DNA of 6,683 nt from an uncultured Chitinophagaceae bacterium (GCA_937900675.1 CALCEA010000170.1:1-6683), one strand, 5' to 3'; numbered from the stretch's first letter, positions 1-6,667 are shown. Program-made: numbers and translations. The notes: generated from the sequence alone by a model not told the origin.

Positions 1-449
1 ACCCATAATTTTTCTGTTCCCCAAATATCTACAAATGCATCATATACTCTTTGCATTTGTCTGTTGTTCCATAAGTGTTGATTATTATAACACTCTACCA
101 TACCCGTACCCGCCAACTCTTTCATTTTCATTTCTGCTCTTGGTGCTGTATACCAAGTGTCTTTATTATTGGGATCTTTTTCTTCAAACTCCCATAAGAA
201 TTTAGCAGTGGCTAATGCTTGTTCTCTTGGAACTGCATTTTTGATAACGATATATCCATTGTGAATCCAGAAATTCCAATCTTCTTCACTTAATACTCTC
301 AATGGTTTTCCATTAGAGCGATCATTTAATTTAGTCGCACTGCTTTTTGCAGTAGATGGATTTCCTGGGATGTCTTTATGTGCAGCACTATTCGGTGTTG
401 CCATTGTGGGTACCATTGTTGGCACCATGCCTTGTTGTTGATTTTCCAT
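1..449 (-). CDS. Phytanoyl-CoA dioxygenase (PhyH) family protein, N-terminal part, truncated by window edge
   Basis: The minus strand is open from an ATG at 449-447 to the window edge, giving 149 complete codons with no stop; the C-terminal part lies beyond position 1. Residues 1-50 are a low-complexity, Gln/Pro/Ser/Thr-rich leader with a tandem MVPT-MVPT repeat (residues 8-15). The conserved domain begins near residue 51 (RVLSEEDWNFWIHNGYIVIK), the usual opening of bacterial PhyH-family proteins, followed by LWEFEEKDPNNKDTWY (residues 85-100) and YNHQHLWNNRQ (121-131). I recognise these blocks from PhyH-family proteins of Bacteroidota and Planctomycetes. Members are usually Fe(II)/2-oxoglutarate-dependent oxygenases acting in the cytoplasm, but the metal-binding HxD...H residues would fall outside the window, so activity cannot be judged and the substrate is unknown. 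An alternative in-frame ATG lies at 497-495, after an in-frame stop; 449 is preferred because the extra 16 residues look non-conserved. Neither start has a Shine-Dalgarno sequence. It is divergent from the AraC regulator, which may control it. Confidence 0.85.
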   Translation of the reverse strand, partial: MENQQQGMVPTMVPTMATPNSAAHKDIPGNPSTAKSSATKLNDRSNGKPLRVLSEEDWNFWIHNGYIVIKNAVPREQALATAKFLWEFEEKDPNNKDTWYTAPRAEMKMKELAGTGMVECYNNQHLWNNRQMQRVYDAFVDIWGTEKLW

Positions 450-586
450 AGCAAGCAATTGTTGGTTTTTGATACAATAAATGTACAGCCTTATCATCGC
501 TTTGGATTTTGTCTAAAATGGCCAAAATTTGCTCTATATTGACATAAAATACTTAAATTGGGTAAAACTCAGTTATTTTAGTATCA
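450..586. promoter_or_regulatory. Divergent intergenic region between PhyH gene and araC-type regulator
   Basis: These 137 bp separate two genes transcribed away from each other, so they should carry promoters for both and are the natural place for an AraC-family operator. The stretch is AT-rich. An inverted repeat, ATTTTG (506-511) and CAAAAT (523-528), is separated by 11 bp, and the right arm overlaps a small odd-centred palindrome, CAAAATTTG (523-531). On the minus strand, TACATTTA (485-478) is one mismatch from the Bacteroidota -7 element TAnnTTTG and would give a short leader before the PhyH start at 449. No suitably spaced TTTG -33 box was found for it. The region's role is inferred from gene layout; individual sites are weak. 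Confidence 0.55.
528..561 (+). promoter_or_regulatory. Possible Bacteroidota-type promoter for the AraC-family gene
   Basis: TTTG at 528-531 could be the -33 element. TAAATTGG at 554-561 matches the -7 consensus TAnnTTTG with one mismatch. The spacer is 22 bp, slightly longer than the usual 19-21. Transcription would start about 20 bp before the ATG at 587. In AT-rich DNA such matches occur by chance, so this is only a candidate. Confidence 0.22.
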
Positions 587-1435
587 ATGAAGCTTAGTTT
601 AGAAAATATCAAACCAGACGAGGGCAGTTCTTTTAGGATACTGCTTACGCCTAAATTAAATGAGATTTTTTACTGGCATTTTCATCCTGAAATTGAGTTG
701 GTATATGTAGAAGCCGATAAAGGGGTGAGACATATTGGGGATCATATTAGTACTTATGAGGGTAGCGATTTAGCATTGATAGGATCTTATATTCCACATT
801 TGAATTTTGATTATGGTGTGCAGTCTGTGGTTGAAACAGTGGTGGTGCAGTTTAGACAAAATTTTTATGAGGATCCTTTTTATAGTCAACCAGAAATGAA
901 AGGCATTTTTGAATTGTTTGAAAAAGCCAAAACCGGAATTGCTTTTTACGGAGATACAAAAGCTGTAGCTGGAGCTATGTTGAAGCAACTAACTGAATTA
1001 AAACCATTCGAGCAATTAATGCATTTAATTAAAGTGTTTGATTTCTTGTCTAAATCTAGCGAATACACTTTATTACATACAAGACCTATCGCGAACCATG
1101 CAGTTATCAAAGAGCAAGAAAGAATGCATTTGATTTATCAATATGTTGAAAATAATTTTCAACAACCTATTGTGATGGATGCTATAGCCAAACATGTAAA
1201 TTTATCGGTAGCTGCATTTTGTAGGTACTTCAAAAAAAGTACTAAACTAACTTATACCGATTTTGTAAATCAGTATAGAATTAACCATGCTAAGAAATTA
1301 TTAATGCAAGATGCTAATGTTACGGAAGCCTGCTATGAGGTTGGGTTTGAGAGCTTGTCTTATTTTAATAAAATCTTCAAAAAAATTACTGGAGAAAATC
1401 CTTCTACCTTTAGAAAAAGAAAGGGCTTTGATTAA
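587..1435 (+). CDS. AraC-family transcriptional regulator with N-terminal cupin domain
   Basis: A 282-residue DNA-binding protein of normal length for cupin-AraC regulators. Residues about 15-90 form the cupin-type sensor, with FYWHFHPEIELVYV (28-41) carrying the typical H-x-H-x-E pattern and IPH at 69-71. Residues about 178-278 are the AraC DNA-binding domain with two helix-turn-helix units: the first at about 194-217 (VMDAIAKHVNLSVAAFCRYF) and the second at about 243-265, where ACYEVGFESLSYFNKIFKK is the family signature. The ATG at 587 is the first after an in-frame stop (TAA at 563-565), so the start is well fixed; there is no Shine-Dalgarno sequence. Cupin-AraC proteins typically bind a small molecule, often a sugar or its derivative, and activate nearby genes. 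The divergent PhyH gene is the most obvious target, by inference. Its stop overlaps the convergent ATPase gene by 4 bp. The effector cannot be read from the sequence. Confidence 0.93.
   Translation: MKLSLENIKPDEGSSFRILLTPKLNEIFYWHFHPEIELVYVEADKGVRHIGDHISTYEGSDLALIGSYIPHLNFDYGVQSVVETVVVQFRQNFYEDPFYSQPEMKGIFELFEKAKTGIAFYGDTKAVAGAMLKQLTELKPFEQLMHLIKVFDFLSKSSEYTLLHTRPIANHAVIKEQERMHLIYQYVENNFQQPIVMDAIAKHVNLSVAAFCRYFKKSTKLTYTDFVNQYRINHAKKLLMQDANVTEACYEVGFESLSYFNKIFKKITGENPSTFRKRKGFD
1432..1435. other. Tail-to-tail stop-codon overlap of convergent genes
   Basis: The palindromic tetramer TTAA holds both stop codons: TAA for the AraC gene on the plus strand (1433-1435) and TAA for the ATPase gene on the minus strand (1434-1432). 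There is no intergenic space, so any terminator for either transcript must lie inside the other gene. Confidence 0.95.
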
Positions 1436-2109
1436 ACAATAATCTTACCATCTTCCATTTTAATGATTCTATCTGTTCTTTCCGCGAAGCCAGGGTCATG
1501 AGTTACAATCAACAATGTTTGATTATACTCGTGTGCTAATTTTTTAAAAATATCAAAAACTAGGTCGCTATTTTTTTTATCTAAATTTCCGGTAGGCTCA
1601 TCTCCCATTATAATATGTGGATCATTGATCAACGCTCTAGCGATGGCTACTCTTTGTTTTTCACCACCAGATAATTGATTTGCTTTTTTTAATGCAAGAT
1701 GTTCAATGCCTAATAGTTTTAATTTTTCATAAGCACGATGCTCTACTTTTTCTTTAGAGTACTTATTCAATTTCAAACCCGGCAACATTACATTATTTAA
1801 AACATCAAACTCGTTTAGTAAATAATGAAATTGAAACACAAAGCCAATCTTTTCATTTCTAATTTTAGCTAAATAGCCTTCATCATTTTTAGGCATTACA
1901 TCTTGATCTATATAAAGACTTCCTTCATAATCGGTGTCCATTGTAGACAAGACATATAAGAGGGTAGATTTACCACAACCAGATTTACCAGTAAGTGAGA
2001 CGAACTCTCCTTTATTGATACTAAAATTAATATCATTAAGCACCTGCACTTTTACAGGGTCTTCAAAGTACTTAGTTATATTTTTTGCTTCTAGTATTTT
2101 CTGACTCAT
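1432..2109 (-). CDS. ABC transporter ATP-binding protein, LolD/MacB-type
   Basis: This 225-residue cytoplasmic ATPase powers the exporter whose permease is encoded just upstream. All nucleotide-binding motifs are intact: Walker A GKSGCGKST (41-49), Q-loop Gln93 in FVFQFHYLLNEFDVLNNV, ABC signature LSGGE (146-150), Walker B IIMGDE (166-171) with catalytic Glu171, D-loop GNLD (174-177) and H-loop His204 in IVTHD. The QFHYLL block resembles the QFHHLL segment of LolD, and the length (LolD about 230) fits the MacB/LolD/FtsE group. The ATG at 2109 lies 2 bp after the permease stop. A purine-rich AAGGGG lies 9 bases upstream, although it also encodes the permease C-terminus. It is the last gene of a three-gene operon. 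LolCDE membership is possible for the ATPase alone, but the adaptor gene in the operon points to a MacAB/DevBCA-like pump instead. The substrate is unknown. Confidence 0.95.
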   Translation of the reverse strand: MSQKILEAKNITKYFEDPVKVQVLNDINFSINKGEFVSLTGKSGCGKSTLLYVLSTMDTDYEGSLYIDQDVMPKNDEGYLAKIRNEKIGFVFQFHYLLNEFDVLNNVMLPGLKLNKYSKEKVEHRAYEKLKLLGIEHLALKKANQLSGGEKQRVAIARALINDPHIIMGDEPTGNLDKKNSDLVFDIFKKLAHEYNQTLLIVTHDPGFAERTDRIIKMEDGKIIV

Positions 2110-2111
2110 AA

Positions 2112-3371
2112 CTATTTTCCCCTTATGATGACCACGGGGTCAATTTTACTTGCTTTTCTTGCAGGGAACCAACCAGCAAAATAAGTGGTGATTAAAGAGA
2201 AGCTGATGCCTATGATATAAAAAATAATACTATAATTAATAGGATAGGTTTTTACAGTGGGCAATGCTGCTGTAACAAAAGGTATTTGATCAATAATGCT
2301 GGATAAAATAAAACCAAATAATAATCCTGCCAGTCCTCCAAAAAAACCAATACTTAGTGCGATGTACATGAAAATGTTTTTAACATCCTTACCTGAAAAT
2401 CCAGTTGCTTTTAAAATGGCAATTGAATCCATTTTTTCAAAAATCATCATGTTTAAAATATTGTATATACCAAAGCCAGCGACTACCAACAGCGTAATAC
2501 CTACTGCATAAGAAATAATACTTCTTACTGCACTGCCTGTTTCAAATTGTGAATTAGCGGTTTGGATATCTTCGGCATCTGTTTGATACAATTGTGCATA
2601 TTCTTTAGCGGTAGGAATGGATAAATTAATGTCTTTTAATTTTATATCTATCTCGGTTACAAAGTTATTGGGCTTATTCATTATTTTTTGTACCGTATGA
2701 ATAGAAGCAAAACTTTGAATTATATCAATCTCTTTTAAACCTGATTGAAAATACCCCACTACCTTTAATTGAAAACGATCTCCATTGGCAGTGGATAATT
2801 GAATAACATCCCCAATATTAACTAATAGTTTTTCAGCCAAGCTTTTCCCAAGTATAATTGTATTAGTTTCTCTATCCAAATCAGATGCATTACCTGAGAC
2901 TATATAATCATCAAAATGAAAAAGTTTGCTTTCTTCTGATGCATTCACTCCATTTAATACTCCAGTAATATCTGTAGTTCCATTAATGAAAAATACCTGC
3001 GCGGTTAATTTTTGGGTAAAACCAATTACTCTTGCATCTTTTTGTAATGAATTCATGATTGCTTGGCTATTATAAATAGCTTGTTTGTTAGCATCAGATT
3101 TGATGGATTGAATAAAATGATGTTTGCCTTTATAATCATTTGCCATTTTGATGGGCTGATTGGCATTGGGCTTAATATCGTTATATAGCTTGATATGCGG
3201 TGTTCTGTTTAAAATTAATCCATCCAGCAAATCATTTAATCCATTCATGAAACCTAATAAAGTTATGAACATGGTAATACTAAAAGTTACACCAATGGCA
3301 GCCACCAAGGTTTGTCTCCATCTAGCTAAAAGAAGTGCTTTGGCAATATTGATTAAAATTCCTTTCTTCAT
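2112..3371 (-). CDS. ABC transporter permease, FtsX/LolC-E/MacB family
   Basis: A 419-residue inner-membrane protein with the four-helix type VII ABC layout: TM1 at about 20-45, a large extracytoplasmic domain (about 46-282), then TM2 (about 283-309), TM3 (about 332-359) and TM4 (about 379-401). The first helix and what follows (LLGFMNGLNDLLDGLILNRT, 38-57) resemble the LolC/LolE opening, where VMNGFE occurs. The cytoplasmic loop MDSIAILKATGFSGKDV (314-330) is the coupling-helix region that meets the ATPase. The C-terminus GWFPARKASKIDPVVIIRGK is a family hallmark. These proteins do not form a classical channel; they convert ATP-driven motions into movement of the periplasmic domain. The start ATG (3371-3369) shares one base with the adaptor stop (TAATG), implying coupled translation. 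Only one permease gene is present, so the working unit is probably a homodimer, unlike LolCDE with its two permeases. Confidence 0.92.
   Translation of the reverse strand: MKKGILINIAKALLLARWRQTLVAAIGVTFSITMFITLLGFMNGLNDLLDGLILNRTPHIKLYNDIKPNANQPIKMANDYKGKHHFIQSIKSDANKQAIYNSQAIMNSLQKDARVIGFTQKLTAQVFFINGTTDITGVLNGVNASEESKLFHFDDYIVSGNASDLDRETNTIILGKSLAEKLLVNIGDVIQLSTANGDRFQLKVVGYFQSGLKEIDIIQSFASIHTVQKIMNKPNNFVTEIDIKLKDINLSIPTAKEYAQLYQTDAEDIQTANSQFETGSAVRSIISYAVGITLLVVAGFGIYNILNMMIFEKMDSIAILKATGFSGKDVKNIFMYIALSIGFFGGLAGLLFGFILSSIIDQIPFVTAALPTVKTYPINYSIIFYIIGISFSLITTYFAGWFPARKASKIDPVVIIRGK
2119..2124 (-). promoter_or_regulatory. Shine-Dalgarno-like site before the ATPase gene
   Basis: On the minus strand AAGGGG sits 9 bases before the ATG at 2109. 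It is the only start in the window with a clear purine-rich, G-containing site at this distance. It falls in the last sense codons (I-R-G-K) of the permease, whose RGK ending is itself conserved, so the match may be protein-driven rather than a true ribosome binding site. Confidence 0.3.
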
Positions 3372-3373
3372 TA
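3369..3373 (-). other. TAATG stop-start overlap between adaptor and permease genes
   Basis: On the minus strand the adaptor's TAA (3373-3371) and the permease's ATG (3371-3369) share one base. This arrangement typically lets a terminating ribosome restart, keeping the two membrane proteins in fixed ratio. It supports one polycistronic transcript. Confidence 0.85.
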
Positions 3374-4450
3374 TTCAGGCTTCACTAATTCATCTTTTTC
3401 TGTAATACCATTAATAACTTCTACCTTATCATAATCTTTTAGACCAATAGTAATTTTTCTTTTTTCTTTATTGGCTAATAACACATAAGTATCCTCTACT
3501 AAATAAGCTCTCGGAATAGTTAAGGCCTTATTTTTAACTTGTATGATTATATTGGCTTCTGCACTAAGATTGGGATAAATATGCTCGGGTCTTTTTATAA
3601 ATATGGCATCTGCTTTAAAGGTTCTGGTTCTTTCGTTCATGATGGGATAAATCTTTTCAATTACAGCTTCGTAAACCTCTCCTTTATGACTATCCATGTT
3701 TACCAATACTTTTAATCCTTTTGATATCGTATTAATATCAAATTCATCAATTTGTAATTCTACATAAAAATCATTGGCATCGCCAATGATTGCAATTGGA
3801 GATTGTGTATTTGCTAATTCGCCTATCTGCTTATTGATAGTATATACTTTTCCGTTTACCTGACTTTTAATAATGAAATCATTCATGGTAACCGCACTGA
3901 TAGATGCAGACCTATTGGTTTGACTGTTTTGAAAATTGATTTGCTTTTCTATATCATCTAATTTCAATTTAGCGGCTTTGTATAAAGTACTAGCATTTTT
4001 GAAACTCAAAGCTCTTTGATCTAATTCGTTCTTGGTACCAATTTCTTGTTCCCAAAGTTTTTCTTGTCTAGCAAGTAAAGAAGCTTCATTATCCATTTTT
4101 GATTTTGCTAATTCCAACTCTGTTTTTGCTTGTTCAATTTTTTCCTTATTGGATTGCGTGCTATTGAACAATGCATTTTGCTTCGCATTTTCATAATTTA
4201 AACTTTGAGCAGTATTGGCTAATTGTATAATTGTTTGACCTTTTGCAACCACATCTCCTTCTCTAACAAGTATAGATTCAATAATGCCTGATACCTTTGA
4301 GTATACTTCATATTGACTTTTACTCTTAATGGTTCCTGAAGCATATACAGACTGCGTAATATCTTCTCTTTGTGGGTATTGTTTTTCTTGCTTTTTGCCA
4401 CAACCTATAAGAATAACCAAGAAAAAGTAGCTTATCAGATACTTATACAT
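3371..4450 (-). CDS. Periplasmic adaptor (membrane fusion) lipoprotein, HlyD/MacA-type
   Basis: A 359-residue RND/MacA-like adaptor, normal in size. The N-terminus is a lipoprotein signal: hydrophobic residues 5-15 and a lipobox LIGC with Cys17 as the acylation site. After the cysteine comes GKKQEKQ, which is basic rather than the acidic pattern linked to surface lipoproteins in Bacteroidota, so a periplasm-facing location is likely. Residues about 46-80 are the first lipoyl half (VSGIIESILVREGDVVAKGQ), about 80-175 an alpha-helical hairpin likely to form a coiled coil, about 190-222 the second lipoyl half (IIKSQVNGKVYTINKQIGEL), about 226-304 the beta-barrel domain, and the remainder the membrane-proximal domain. 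It should dock on the permease and reach toward an outer-membrane channel. No ATG occurs upstream before an in-frame stop at 4510-4508, so the start is firm. First gene of the exporter operon; no TolC-like gene is in the window. Confidence 0.93.
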   Translation of the reverse strand: MYKYLISYFFLVILIGCGKKQEKQYPQREDITQSVYASGTIKSKSQYEVYSKVSGIIESILVREGDVVAKGQTIIQLANTAQSLNYENAKQNALFNSTQSNKEKIEQAKTELELAKSKMDNEASLLARQEKLWEQEIGTKNELDQRALSFKNASTLYKAAKLKLDDIEKQINFQNSQTNRSASISAVTMNDFIIKSQVNGKVYTINKQIGELANTQSPIAIIGDANDFYVELQIDEFDINTISKGLKVLVNMDSHKGEVYEAVIEKIYPIMNERTRTFKADAIFIKRPEHIYPNLSAEANIIIQVKNKALTIPRAYLVEDTYVLLANKEKRKITIGLKDYDKVEVINGITEKDELVKPE

Positions 4451-4522
4451 AAAACTATATTTGAAAATGATGACTAAAGCTACACTTATTTTGTAATTTT
4501 CTATTGCCTAAAAGCATGATTT
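4451..4522. promoter_or_regulatory. Divergent promoter region between exporter operon and hydrolase gene
   Basis: These 72 AT-rich base pairs must contain the promoter for the exporter operon (minus) and probably that for the hydrolase (plus). On the plus strand, TATATTTG (4456-4463) is an exact match to the Bacteroidota -7 consensus TAnnTTTG, which would give a 5' leader of roughly 50 bases for the hydrolase; its -33 box would lie in the adaptor's first codons, where no clear TTTG is present. On the minus strand, TAGCTTTA (4482-4475) has one mismatch to the same consensus. No strong inverted repeat or operator was seen. Confidence 0.4.
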
Positions 4523-6667
4523 ATGAAAGTATTAAAACTGATTTTTATAAAGGTGGTTTTGTTGACTCCCATTTGTTTACTTGCACAAAAAGATTGGTTA
4601 ATCCAACCTATTTCAAAAAAAGCAGAGATAGTCGTAAACAACCAATACATTCATTTGGATAATGGCCTAGTAAAAAGAAGTTTTTATATGGGAGCCAATC
4701 TTGCTTGTATCGATTATACCAATCTAACTACTGGACAACAATTACTTAGAAGTATAGAACCAGAAGCTAGGGTAGTTATAAATGGCAACTCCTATAATGT
4801 TGGAGGATTAATTGGACAGTCTGAAAAAGCGTATTTAATAAAAGGATCAGAAAAAGGTTTAACTACAGACAATGATGCTTTTCAATTCAAAGCTTATAAA
4901 ATTCAAATAATTTCTGATTATATCCAATGGAAACCTAATTCCTGGTTGTCTAATAGAAAACAACCAACAGGAAAATCTATTCGTTTACTTTTTATTTCAA
5001 GGAAACCGGAACTTCAAAACATATTGATTTCGGTAATGTATAATATTTATGATGGCATTCCTTTGATAACAAAATGGATTGAAATTGTCAATAATCGTGA
5101 ACAGAAAGTAAAAATTAACAGAGTAGTCAACGAGGTATTAGGTTTGGTGGAAGAAGAAAGTGCCGTGGTGGGTAAGCCAGAAGTGATGAAAAAACAACAT
5201 GGTATTTATGTCGAAACCAATTATGCATTTAATAATGCAATGCGTTATGATATCAGTGACCAGACCACACACTGGAAAACAGATTCAAGTTATACTTCTC
5301 AGGTAAATTATAATTTTGAAACCCCTTGCTTATTAGAAATATATCCTGAAAGGGCTCCTGGTATTGAATTAGCGAAGGGTGAGACATTCAAATCAGTTAG
5401 AACCAACGAGCTTCTAATGGATAGTTATGACAGACAAAGAAGAGGTTTGATGCTTCGTAAAATGTATAGAACCATTGCGCCTTGGACCACACAGAATCCA
5501 ATATTCATGCATTTGGTGAGTAAAAATGATGAAGAAGTAAAAGCTGCTATTGATCAATGTGTCGCCACTGGATATGAAGCAGTGATACTCAGTTTTGGAA
5601 GTCATTTGAATATGGAAGATTCAAGTCAACAAAATATTAATAAGTGGAAGGCCTTAACAGCGTATGCACATCAAAAAAATATTTTACTAGGAGGTTATTC
5701 TTTATTTAGTAGTAGAAGGATCAGTGATGAAGATGATGTGATTGATATTAAAACAGGAAAACCAGGTGGTGCCTTTTTTGGTAATGCTCCTTGTTTTGGA
5801 AGTAAATGGGGCTTGGCCTACAGAGACAAGATTAAATATTTTTTCAAAGAAACTGGATTTGATATTTGGGAAAATGATGGACCTTATCCTGGTGATGTTT
5901 GTGCAAGCACGGTGCACCCTGGACATAAGGGTTATGATGATTCTCAATGGAGACAGATGGAGATTCAAAAAGAGTTGTATAAGTGGTTGAATGAAAGAGG
6001 AGTTTATATTAATGCACCCGATTGGTATTTTTTAGATGGTACACATAAAATAGCCGTAGGATATAGAGAGGTTAATTTTTCTTTATCCAGGGCACAACAA
6101 AAAATTATTAATAGACAAAATATCCATGATGGCACTATTGAAAAAACACCTTCAATGGGTTGGGGTTTTGTGCCTTTAACCAAATATCAAGGGGGTGGTG
6201 ATGAAGCAGTATTAGAGCCATTGCAAGATCATTTAGAAGATTATGAACAACTAATGATGCAATACTATGGTGCAGGTGTTCAAGCATGTTATAGAGGTCC
6301 TAGATTATATGATACAGAGCAAACAAAACAGAAGGTACAATCGGTGATTAGTTGGTATAAAAAATACAGGGCTATCTTAAATGCTGACATTATTCAGTTA
6401 AGAAGAGCAGATGGAAGAGATTGGGATGGTTGGTTACATGTAGATCCTTCTTTAGATCAAAAAGGTTTAATGATGTTATTTAATCCAACCAATGAAACCA
6501 TTACTAGAACCATTCAATTACCATTGTATTATACAGGTTTACAAGACAAAGCCAGGATTGCACAAAAGGGTAAAGATGCCAAGGGGTATACATTAAATAG
6601 AGCTTATGAAGCTGAATTCAGTTTCACACTAGCACCTGGTGCGTATGAGTGGTATACAATTGAGTAG
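4523..6667 (+). CDS. Secreted putative glycoside hydrolase, GH36/alpha-galactosidase-like (clan D), uncharacterised family
   Basis: A 714-residue exported protein. Residues 1-21 are a signal peptide (KVLKLIFIKVVLLTPICLLA) with likely cleavage before Gln22; Cys18 lacks a lipobox. Residues about 22-318 look like a beta-sandwich (NGLVKRSFYMGANLACIDY, then alternating strands), as in the GH36 N-terminal domain. A TIM-barrel-like part runs from about 319 to 615, starting at APWTTQNPIFMHL, with strand-like segments YEAVILSFGS (351-360), NILLGGYSLFS (386-396), FDIWENDGPYPGD (446-458) and VYINAPDWYFLDG (494-506). A beta domain follows from about 620 to 714, ending in LMMLFNPTNETITRTIQLPLYYTGL. Candidate catalytic acids by position are Glu450 or Asp452, and Asp500 or Asp505; this is inference. 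Closely similar unnamed or 'alpha-galactosidase' proteins are familiar from Bacteroidota and Planctomycetes, but I know of no tested activity. TGA two codons upstream (4517-4519) fixes the start. The gene is complete and divergent from the exporter operon; the 16 bases after it hold nothing recognisable. Confidence 0.8.
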   Translation: MKVLKLIFIKVVLLTPICLLAQKDWLIQPISKKAEIVVNNQYIHLDNGLVKRSFYMGANLACIDYTNLTTGQQLLRSIEPEARVVINGNSYNVGGLIGQSEKAYLIKGSEKGLTTDNDAFQFKAYKIQIISDYIQWKPNSWLSNRKQPTGKSIRLLFISRKPELQNILISVMYNIYDGIPLITKWIEIVNNREQKVKINRVVNEVLGLVEEESAVVGKPEVMKKQHGIYVETNYAFNNAMRYDISDQTTHWKTDSSYTSQVNYNFETPCLLEIYPERAPGIELAKGETFKSVRTNELLMDSYDRQRRGLMLRKMYRTIAPWTTQNPIFMHLVSKNDEEVKAAIDQCVATGYEAVILSFGSHLNMEDSSQQNINKWKALTAYAHQKNILLGGYSLFSSRRISDEDDVIDIKTGKPGGAFFGNAPCFGSKWGLAYRDKIKYFFKETGFDIWENDGPYPGDVCASTVHPGHKGYDDSQWRQMEIQKELYKWLNERGVYINAPDWYFLDGTHKIAVGYREVNFSLSRAQQKIINRQNIHDGTIEKTPSMGWGFVPLTKYQGGGDEAVLEPLQDHLEDYEQLMMQYYGAGVQACYRGPRLYDTEQTKQKVQSVISWYKKYRAILNADIIQLRRADGRDWDGWLHVDPSLDQKGLMMLFNPTNETITRTIQLPLYYTGLQDKARIAQKGKDAKGYTLNRAYEAEFSFTLAPGAYEWYTIE

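Noticed and set aside
450..497. Upstream in-frame ATG at 497-495 as the true start of the PhyH gene
   Set aside because: The added residues (MIRLYIYCIKNQQLLA) look unlike the PhyH family or a clear signal peptide, and the best minus-strand -7-like match (485-478) would lie inside the extension. The 449 start is kept, but not firmly proven.
770..988. Minus-strand open frame inside the AraC gene, and similar open frames opposite or within the permease and hydrolase genes
   Set aside because: They lie wholly within well-supported genes, show no family motifs and have compositions expected from antisense or out-of-frame reading of AT-rich coding DNA.
1418..1430. AAAG-GG-CTTT at the end of the AraC gene as an intrinsic terminator stem
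   Set aside because: The arms are only four bases with a two-base centre too small for a loop, there is no following T tract, and the sequence is coding.
1432..4450. Calling the operon LolCDE outright
   Set aside because: LolCDE has no HlyD-type adaptor and usually two permease subunits; the operon here has one permease and an adaptor.
4487..4493. TATTTTG as a second plus-strand -7 promoter element for the hydrolase
   Set aside because: The spacing between TA and TTTG is one base instead of two, and the TTTG at 4460-4463 sits 23 bases upstream of it, outside the usual range.
4565..4585. Cys18 of the hydrolase as a lipoprotein acylation site
   Set aside because: The three residues before it are T-P-I, which do not form a lipobox; cleavage after Ala21 by signal peptidase I fits better.
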